Origin: Candidatus Sulfotelmatobacter sp.
GTDB taxonomy: Bacteria > Acidobacteriota > Terriglobia > Terriglobales > Acidobacteriaceae
Assembly: GCA_017883385.1 (NCBI GenBank)
Contig: JADGNQ010000039.1
Location: forward strand, 1-39,006
DNA: 39,006 bases
Direction of reading: 5' to 3'
In this document: positions 32,701 through 39,006 of the stretch, in pieces
How positions within the stretch are numbered: the stretch's first letter is position 1
Layout of the letters: each line of letters starts with the position of its first letter
Position numbers and translations under genes: made by a program
The notes under the pieces: model-generated
The model's input: the letters and a program-made list of their open reading frames with translations, nothing else
What the model was told of the DNA's origin: nothing
Database searches by the model: none

Positions 32701-35700
32701 AGAACACAGCAATCGCGATCGTTGGCATGGCTGGGCGATTTCCCGGTGCGCGCAATGTTGCCGAGTTTTGGCAGAACCTGAAAAACGGGGTGGAAGCCAT
32801 CCGTCCCTTCAGCGACGCCGAACTGCTGGCTGCCGGAGTGTCTGCCGACGAACTCGCACAGGCGGAGTATGTGAAATCGGGAGTGGTGCTCGAGGATCTG
32901 GACATGTTCGACGCGGCCTTCTTCGGATTCAGCCCGAAAGATGCGTCGATTATGGATCCGCAACACCGCGTTTTCCTTGAGTGTGCATGGGAAGCCCTGG
33001 AAAATGCCGGTCACGCGCCGGAGAGTTTCGAGGGTTCGATCGGAGTTTATGCCGGATCGGGCATGAACTCGTACATGATTCACAACCTGCTGACGAACGC
33101 GCGCCTGGTCGCGAGCGCCGGGCTCTTTCTGATTCGGCAGACGGGCAATGACAAAGATGTACTGACGACGCGGGTGTCGTACGAACTGAACCTTCACGGG
33201 CCGAGCATTAACGTGCAAACCGCCTGCTCGACTTCTCTGGTCGCGGTGCATCTCGCCTGCCAGAGTTTGCTAAACCAGGAGTGCGACATGGCGCTCGCGG
33301 GCGGAGTCACGATTGAGTTCCCGCACGGGCGTGGTTACTTGTATCGCGAAGGCGAGATTCTGTCGCGCGACGGACACTGCCGCGCTTTCGACGCCGATTC
33401 CAGCGGCACCGTGTTTTCAAGCGGCGCAGGAATTGTGGTGCTGAGAAGGCTCGCAGACGGCTTGGCCGACCGCGACACGATTCACGCCGTCATTCTCGGA
33501 TCGGCGATCAACAACGACGGCGCGCGCAAGGTCGGATATCTCGCACCGAGTGTCGAAGGACAGTCCGAAGTCATCGCCGAAGCGCTCGGCGTGGCTGGCG
33601 TGGCCGCGAGCGATATCTCTTATGTGGAGACGCACGGCACGGGAACCAAGGTCGGCGATCCGATTGAAGTCAAAGCGCTGACGCGGGCGTTTCGTGAGAC
33701 CGCTCACGGCGAGGGATATTGCGCCATTGGGTCGCTCAAGACGAACATCGGCCACCTGGACACGGCGGCCGGCGTCGCTGGTCTGATCAAGACGGCGATG
33801 GCGTTGGGGCACCGACAGATTCCGCCGAACCTGCACTTCCGCAATCCAAATCCACTCATTGATTTCAAGAACAGCCCGTTTTTTGTCAATACGGCTTTGA
33901 CGGAATGGAAAGACGGGCGTGGGCCGAGGCGCGCCGGCGTGACATCGCTGGGCATCGGCGGCACGAACGCGCACCTGGTTTTGGAGGAAGCGCCACCGGT
34001 TGAGGCACATTCAGCCGCGAAGCCTTATCAGTTGCTCGTGCTCTCCGCTAAGACCGCTTCCGCATTGGAAAAAGCCAGCCAGAATCTCGGCGCCCACTTG
34101 CAGGAGCACGGGGAGTTGCCTCTGCAAGATGTCGCTCACACCTGCCAGTCGGGCAGAGAGCCATTCGCGCACCGCCGCACGGTTGTGGCTGGCACCACTG
34201 AAGAGGCGAGCAAACTGCTGAAAGAGTCTTTGCCCAGCCGGGTTTTCACCGGGCAAGCGGCCGCAAGAGTTCCGGATGTTGTCTTCATGTTCTCTGGTCA
34301 GGGATCGCAGTACGTAAACATGGGCCGCGGATTGTATGAGACGGAGACCGTATTCCGCAATCAGTTGGATCGTTGTGCTGAGTGTTTGATTCCCGATCTC
34401 GGTCTCGATCTGCGCAAGTTGATTTACCCATCGGAGCAGGACTCCACCGAGGCGGCGGAGAAGTTATCCCACACCTCCTTTACACAGCCTGCGTTGTTCA
34501 GTATCGAATATGCGTTGGCGCAATGGTGGATGGCACACGGGATCGCGCCTTCCGCCATGATCGGCCACAGCATCGGGGAGTACGTGGCCGCTTGTCTGGC
34601 GGGCGTGTTCTCGCTGGAAGACGGTCTTCACCTGAGCGCGCTTCGCGGTCGCTTGATGGGGGAGATGCCATCCGGGTCGATGCTGTCGGTTGCCGTGGCT
34701 GCCGGAACGCTCTCCCTGCCAGCAGAACTCGCGCTGGCCGCGATCAACGGGCCCGAGCAGTGCGTGGTCTCGGGGCCAACCGATGCCATTGAGACTTTCG
34801 CGCTAGAGTTGGAGAAGCGGTCCGTTCCCTGCCGTCTGTTGCGCACGTCGCATGCATTTCATTCCGCGATGATGGAGCCAATGCTCGAGTCCTTCCGCGC
34901 TCATCTCGCCAAGGTCTCTCTGCACGCGCCCAAGATTCCCTACCTCTCGAATGTCTCCGGCACGTGGATCACGCCTGCCGAAGCAACCGATCCCGGCTAT
35001 TGGACGAAGCACCTGCGAAACACTGTGCGTTTCTCTGACGGGCTCGCCGAATTGTTCCGCGATCCGGCGAAGGTATTTCTGGAGGTTGGCCCCGGCCAGG
35101 CGCTCACTTCGTTGACGCGCCAGCAGCCTGGCAAGCCGAAGATCTCAAAGGTCCTGTCGTCCGTGCGGCACCCGCAGGAACAGGTCCCTGATGCAGTGTT
35201 CCTGCTCAACAGCGTGGGGCAGTTCTGGATTGCGGGCTTGTCGCCTGACTGGGACGCACTGCACGCCGGAGAAAAGCCGTATCGGGTTCCTCTGCCAACC
35301 TACCCGTTCGAACGCCAACGCCACTGGATCGAGCCTGGGGGCAGAGTTCTCGCAAGCAAGGGAGCCGAAGTTGCTCCCAGTGTCGACGCAGCGCAGAGTG
35401 AGCAGTGGTTCCATCGGCGCGTTTGGAAAAAGGCTTCGGCCGAAAAAAACGCCCCCGCAGAGCACGCGTGCTGGCTGCTGTTTCTCGATGAGACCGGACT
35501 GGGGCGCCACATTTCAAAGCGGCTCAAAACCGCTGGCCACGAGGTATTAGAAGTCGTCGCCGGTGACAAGTACAGGCGTACGGGCACCGGTTCATACGCA
35601 ATTCGCCCCGGCGTGCGCGTTGACTATGACGAACTACTCAAAGACATCGTCAAGCACGAGCATCCGCTAACAAGAATTCTCCACTTGTGGTCGGTCACAG

Positions 35701-38700
35701 GCGCAGCTACCAACCGATCTCTCGATCAGACGTTGGACTTGAGCTTCTACAGCCCTCTGTTTCTGGCGCAAGCTTGGGGCGATCAGGACCCGGGAGGAGC
35801 GGAGATTACCTGTGTCTCAAACGGACTTCAATCAATTGTAGGAGAGAACGTCATCGAACCTGCGCGGGCGGCGCTGCTCGGGCCGGTCCGGGTTATCCCG
35901 AAGGAGTTTCCCGAGTTGTTCTGCCGCAGCATCGATCTCGACCGGAATATTCAGGATCCAAAAAGCGCCGCTGACGACATCATTGCTGAGTGTTCGCTGC
36001 GCAGCGGGGATTCCTGCGTCGCTTACCGGCAGGCTGAGCGCTGGGTGGAGGCCTTCGAGCCGGCCAGCCTTCGCGCCCAAGCCTCGGGCTCGCGCCTGAG
36101 AGAAAAAGGAGTGTACCTGATTGTCGGCGGCCTGGGAGGGATCGGTCTAGCCGTCGCCGAACATCTGGCGCGAACGGTTCATGCGAGGCTGGTGCTGGTA
36201 GGACGCACTCCGCTGCCTCCGAAGTCGGAATGGAAGACCGTTCTCGGCGAACCGAATGGCGCAAATAGTGCGCGACAGAGAATCTCGAAACTGCGCGAAA
36301 TAGAATCTCTGGGCGCAGAGGTTCTGGCCATTGCTGCCGACGTGACAGACTCCCGGGCGATCGCAGAGGCGGTGAATACAGCGCGGCAACGCTTCGGCGA
36401 TATTCATGGTGTGATCCACGCCGCGGGCTTGATCGAAGATGGGCCACTGCAGATCAAGACGCCCGAGAGTGCGGCTCGCGTGCTAGCGCCGAAGATTCAA
36501 GGCACGCTCGCTTTGCAGCAGGCGCTCGGTGACAAGAAGCTGGATTTCTTCCTCCTGTTCTCGTCCATCAGTTCTCTCGCACCACCTGCAGGGCAGGTCG
36601 ACTACGCGGCCGCAAACGCGTTTCTGGATGCATTCGCCCTCAGCCAGGCCGGGCGGCAACCGGTTACGGCCGTTAATTGGGGGCTATGGGCCGACGTGGG
36701 CATGGGGAGCCGGGACATAGCCGGCAACCATCCGATCCTAGGTAGGCGGCTTGTGCAGACCCCGACCGAGACGATTTACTCGAATCGCTTGAGCTGCGAG
36801 AAAAACTGGCTCCTCAGCGAGCACCGCTTCAGAAACGGCACGGCTCTGATTCCGGGCACGGGGTATCTGCAACTGGCGGCAGCAGCCCTGCCCACAGACA
36901 GGTTCGAGCCGGGCATTGCCTTCGAAGATGTCTTCTTCCTCGCACCTCTTACCGTTGCTCCCGATGAAACAAGAGAGGTGCGGGTCCGTCTGCGCCTCCA
37001 ACGCTCCGGCTTCCGTTTCTCGATCTTGGCGAAAGATGAGAAATGGAACGAATGCGCATCCGGACAAGTTGCGCGCAATCAGAAGCACGCGCCTGCAGAT
37101 CAGAATGTGGCAGAGATCCGTGGACGGTGTTCTCTACGCCGCATAGATTTTGACGAGCAGCATCGAACCCGGCAGGAGCAGTATTTCGACTTCGGTCCAC
37201 GGTGGAGAAATCTTAAGACTCTGCACATCGGAGAACGCGAAGCACTCGCAGAGCTGCAGCTTGGACAAGACTTTACTCATGATATTGAGGCTTGGCCCGT
37301 ACATCCGGCTCTTCTTGACCTGGCCACCGGATCGGCACTCTATCTCATCCAGGGTTACGAAGAGTCCGAAGCCCTCTATCTGCCGCTGTCTTATAAGAGG
37401 ATTACGCTTTATCGTCCGCTGCCTGCACGATTCTACAGTCACATCCGCTGTCGTCAGGAGAATACGCCGCAACGCGAAGTCGCGACCTTCAGTTTCACTT
37501 TCCTCGATGTGGATGGACGGGTCTTGGGAGAGGCTGACGAATTTGTCTTGCGGCGCATCGCAACTACCGCTGACAACCCTGCGCCTTTACTGCGCCCGCG
37601 GGCAGCCGGAGATGGCGGCGCTACAGCGGACGCGATGATCGAGCAGGGGATGGCACCAGCTGACGGGATCAGGGCATTCGACCAGATTCTTTCTTCCGAT
37701 ATGCCCTCTGGCATCATCGTGGTTCGTGGTGGTCTCTCGGGCAAGCCGGCAGGGCCCGTAACAAGCCCGCCTTCGCCAGGAAAGACGAAGGAAATAGAGG
37801 GCGAGGTTGAGAGTGTCCTCGCCGAGTGGTGGCAAGAACTTCTGGGCGTAGAGAAGGTTGGTTTAGACGACGACTTTTTTGATCTGGGAGGTCATTCGTT
37901 AGTCGGCGTGCGCCTTTTCGCGAAGATAAAGAAGACGTATCAGGTGGACCTCAATCTTGCCGCCCTCTTTGAAGCACGCAATATACGCCAGCTTGCGGCC
38001 GTGATCCACAAGTCAAGACGACCAGCCGTCGTGGAATCCAAGACTTGGTCTGCCCTGGTACCAATACAGCCGAATGGTTCTCAGATTCCTCTTTTTTGCG
38101 TTCACGCTCTCGGGACGAGTCTGCTTTTCTATAGACAACTTGCGACATACCTGGGGCCAGACCAACCTTTCTATGCATTGCAATCCCCCCTCGAATCTCA
38201 GGCGCAGACTCGTCTGCCGAGTCTCGAAGATCTGGCGTGCATCTACCTCAAGGAACTTCAAGGTTTCTTTCCGGAAGGGCCCTATCTCTTGGGAGGGGCG
38301 TCTCTTGGGGGGTTCATCGCTCTTGAGATGTGTCAACAGCTCTATGCACAAGGCAAGAAGCCTGGATTACTCATGTTGTTCGACGCAGTCATTCCGGAAA
38401 GCACCCATCACGTAGCCGCGAAAGACCAGATATCTCGCCACTGGCACAACCTTCGAAAACAGGGTCCCGTTTATTTGCTGCAAAGATCTGCCTCAAAGAG
38501 CGAATACTATCGGTTCCGGATGCGTCGTGCGGCTCAAGCTCTAGGGTGTTCTTGCTATCGACTGGTGGGCCGGGCTCTTCCCGCGAGTCTTCACTATTTT
38601 CAGGTGGAGGAAGCTCACAAGCAAGCCCTGGAGCATTACTCCGTCCAGCCTTATCCAGGGAAGATCACTCTGATAAGGGCGGCAGATGAACCGGAGACCG

Positions 38701-38876
38701 TTGGAACTCAAAGGGATTCGGGCCTGGGCTGGGAGAGCTTTGCAGGCGGCGGGCTGGAGATCCACGATGTTCCTGGAGGCCACATCTCCATGTTCGAGGA
38801 ACCCAATGTGGGGGCTTTGGCTGAAGCACTCAAAGCCTTACTGCCGTCGTCGACGCTGGCTCAAGCCCGAAAATGA
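32697..38876 (+). CDS. Type I polyketide synthase, KS-AT-KR-DH-ACP-TE
   Basis: 2059 residues, one module. KS (3-430): Cys177 in QTACSTS, His313 in ETHGTGT, His353 in NIGHLDT. AT (525-850): FSGQGSQ, Ser625 in GHSIGEY, and HAFHS at 719-723, which indicates malonyl-CoA. KR: structural half about 900-1125, GGLGGIG from 1144, Ser1290, Tyr1303, Asn1307. DH (about 1345-1625): His1376 in EHRFRNGTALIPGTGYL (HxxxxG, one residue longer than usual) and Asp1541 in HPALLDLATG. A KR-type tail GMAPADGIRAFDQIL follows at 1651. ACP Ser1734 in GGHSL. TE: Ser1869 in GASLGG, Asp1896, His2029. All active sites look intact. The start overlaps the upstream stop (ATGA). It should extend the aminoacyl unit once, reduce, dehydrate and release it. 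Confidence 0.93.
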   Translation: MKNTAIAIVGMAGRFPGARNVAEFWQNLKNGVEAIRPFSDAELLAAGVSADELAQAEYVKSGVVLEDLDMFDAAFFGFSPKDASIMDPQHRVFLECAWEALENAGHAPESFEGSIGVYAGSGMNSYMIHNLLTNARLVASAGLFLIRQTGNDKDVLTTRVSYELNLHGPSINVQTACSTSLVAVHLACQSLLNQECDMALAGGVTIEFPHGRGYLYREGEILSRDGHCRAFDADSSGTVFSSGAGIVVLRRLADGLADRDTIHAVILGSAINNDGARKVGYLAPSVEGQSEVIAEALGVAGVAASDISYVETHGTGTKVGDPIEVKALTRAFRETAHGEGYCAIGSLKTNIGHLDTAAGVAGLIKTAMALGHRQIPPNLHFRNPNPLIDFKNSPFFVNTALTEWKDGRGPRRAGVTSLGIGGTNAHLVLEEAPPVEAHSAAKPYQLLVLSAKTASALEKASQNLGAHLQEHGELPLQDVAHTCQSGREPFAHRRTVVAGTTEEASKLLKESLPSRVFTGQAAARVPDVVFMFSGQGSQYVNMGRGLYETETVFRNQLDRCAECLIPDLGLDLRKLIYPSEQDSTEAAEKLSHTSFTQPALFSIEYALAQWWMAHGIAPSAMIGHSIGEYVAACLAGVFSLEDGLHLSALRGRLMGEMPSGSMLSVAVAAGTLSLPAELALAAINGPEQCVVSGPTDAIETFALELEKRSVPCRLLRTSHAFHSAMMEPMLESFRAHLAKVSLHAPKIPYLSNVSGTWITPAEATDPGYWTKHLRNTVRFSDGLAELFRDPAKVFLEVGPGQALTSLTRQQPGKPKISKVLSSVRHPQEQVPDAVFLLNSVGQFWIAGLSPDWDALHAGEKPYRVPLPTYPFERQRHWIEPGGRVLASKGAEVAPSVDAAQSEQWFHRRVWKKASAEKNAPAEHACWLLFLDETGLGRHISKRLKTAGHEVLEVVAGDKYRRTGTGSYAIRPGVRVDYDELLKDIVKHEHPLTRILHLWSVTGAATNRSLDQTLDLSFYSPLFLAQAWGDQDPGGAEITCVSNGLQSIVGENVIEPARAALLGPVRVIPKEFPELFCRSIDLDRNIQDPKSAADDIIAECSLRSGDSCVAYRQAERWVEAFEPASLRAQASGSRLREKGVYLIVGGLGGIGLAVAEHLARTVHARLVLVGRTPLPPKSEWKTVLGEPNGANSARQRISKLREIESLGAEVLAIAADVTDSRAIAEAVNTARQRFGDIHGVIHAAGLIEDGPLQIKTPESAARVLAPKIQGTLALQQALGDKKLDFFLLFSSISSLAPPAGQVDYAAANAFLDAFALSQAGRQPVTAVNWGLWADVGMGSRDIAGNHPILGRRLVQTPTETIYSNRLSCEKNWLLSEHRFRNGTALIPGTGYLQLAAAALPTDRFEPGIAFEDVFFLAPLTVAPDETREVRVRLRLQRSGFRFSILAKDEKWNECASGQVARNQKHAPADQNVAEIRGRCSLRRIDFDEQHRTRQEQYFDFGPRWRNLKTLHIGEREALAELQLGQDFTHDIEAWPVHPALLDLATGSALYLIQGYEESEALYLPLSYKRITLYRPLPARFYSHIRCRQENTPQREVATFSFTFLDVDGRVLGEADEFVLRRIATTADNPAPLLRPRAAGDGGATADAMIEQGMAPADGIRAFDQILSSDMPSGIIVVRGGLSGKPAGPVTSPPSPGKTKEIEGEVESVLAEWWQELLGVEKVGLDDDFFDLGGHSLVGVRLFAKIKKTYQVDLNLAALFEARNIRQLAAVIHKSRRPAVVESKTWSALVPIQPNGSQIPLFCVHALGTSLLFYRQLATYLGPDQPFYALQSPLESQAQTRLPSLEDLACIYLKELQGFFPEGPYLLGGASLGGFIALEMCQQLYAQGKKPGLLMLFDAVIPESTHHVAAKDQISRHWHNLRKQGPVYLLQRSASKSEYYRFRMRRAAQALGCSCYRLVGRALPASLHYFQVEEAHKQALEHYSVQPYPGKITLIRAADEPETVGTQRDSGLGWESFAGGGLEIHDVPGGHISMFEEPNVGALAEALKALLPSSTLAQARK

Positions 38877-38909
38877 GACAAAGGCAAAAATGAGTCTGGC
38901 TCAAGTTAC

Positions 38910-38999
38910 TGGCGGAGAGAGAGGGATTCGAACCCCCGATACCCGTAAAGGTATACACGCTTTCGAGGCGCGCGCCTTCAGCCACTCGGCCATCTCTCC
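38910..38999 (-). tRNA. serU: tRNA-Ser(CGA), CCA encoded
   Basis: On the minus strand the 7-bp acceptor stem GGAGAGA/TCTCTCC, D arm (GCCGAGTGGCTGAA), anticodon loop CTCGAAA with anticodon CGA (reads UCG), a long variable arm (TATACC-TTTAC-GGGTAT) typical of tRNA-Ser, and the T arm GGGGGTTCGAATCCCCC are all present. Discriminator G is followed by encoded CCA (38912-38910). It is convergent with the PKS gene, 33 bp away. Confidence 0.95.
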
Positions 39000-39006
39000 G
39001 CGCCCA

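Noticed and set aside
32202..33251. A 349-codon minus-strand frame across the NRPS-PKS junction
   Set aside because: Antisense to well-defined catalytic domains on the plus strand.

Overview
The window looks like a chromosomal segment of a large-genome, fairly GC-rich soil bacterium, most likely an Acidobacteriota (Terriglobia/Koribacter-like). The grounds are indirect: a DUF2934 protein, a pyruvoyl-type arginine decarboxylase close to a bacterial deoxyhypusine-synthase homologue, many small secreted proteins, scattered complex-I genes, and intergenic DNA full of palindromes and heptamer arrays. No phage, IS transposase or CRISPR array is visible. Strand usage is mixed and most operons are short.

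Region 1 (1-8.6 kb) is mainly housekeeping: the N-terminal part of isocitrate dehydrogenase, a secreted beta-helix-like protein, a small outer-membrane-like protein, a secreted glutathione peroxidase, type I glutamine synthetase divergent from a LysR regulator, and a POTRA-repeat protein coupled to that LysR gene. Region 2 (8.7-14.6 kb) holds a polyamine gene set: pyruvoyl arginine decarboxylase (arginine to agmatine), agmatine deiminase and N-carbamoylputrescine amidase (agmatine to putrescine), plus a deoxyhypusine-synthase-fold enzyme that keeps the catalytic lysine but not the usual substrate-pocket residues. Its aguA gene carries palindromic elements translated in frame, one of them nearly identical to an intergenic repeat 2.8 kb away.

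Region 3 (14.6-18.2 kb) contains a membrane protein, an isolated nuoI with a downstream gene of unknown function, a 51-residue membrane peptide, tadA and a small secreted protein. Region 4 (18.4-27.9 kb, all minus strand) is a compact operon for a membrane-bound complex of the hydrogenase-4/complex I family: HyfB, HyfC, HyfE and HyfF membrane subunits, a NuoC-NuoD-like large subunit without any [NiFe] cysteine ligand, and a fused ferredoxin/NuoB-like subunit that has lost the ligands of exactly one of two [4Fe-4S] clusters. It is therefore an energy-converting-hydrogenase-related (Ehr-type) complex and not a hydrogenase. A SulP anion transporter lies directly upstream on the same strand.

Region 5 (28.2-39.0 kb) is a small three-gene biosynthetic cluster: an O-carbamoyltransferase, a stand-alone NRPS adenylation-carrier didomain whose specificity code reads like glycine, and a 2059-residue PKS (KS-AT-KR-DH-ACP-TE) in which the DH sits between the KR core and a KR-type C-terminal segment. 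Genes overlap (23 nt, then ATGA). Upstream are two CRP/FNR-like palindromes 22 bp apart, the second placed about 42 bp before a likely transcription start. A tRNA-Ser(CGA) gene closes the cluster. The simplest reading is a short product built from glycine plus one malonyl unit, possibly carbamoylated.
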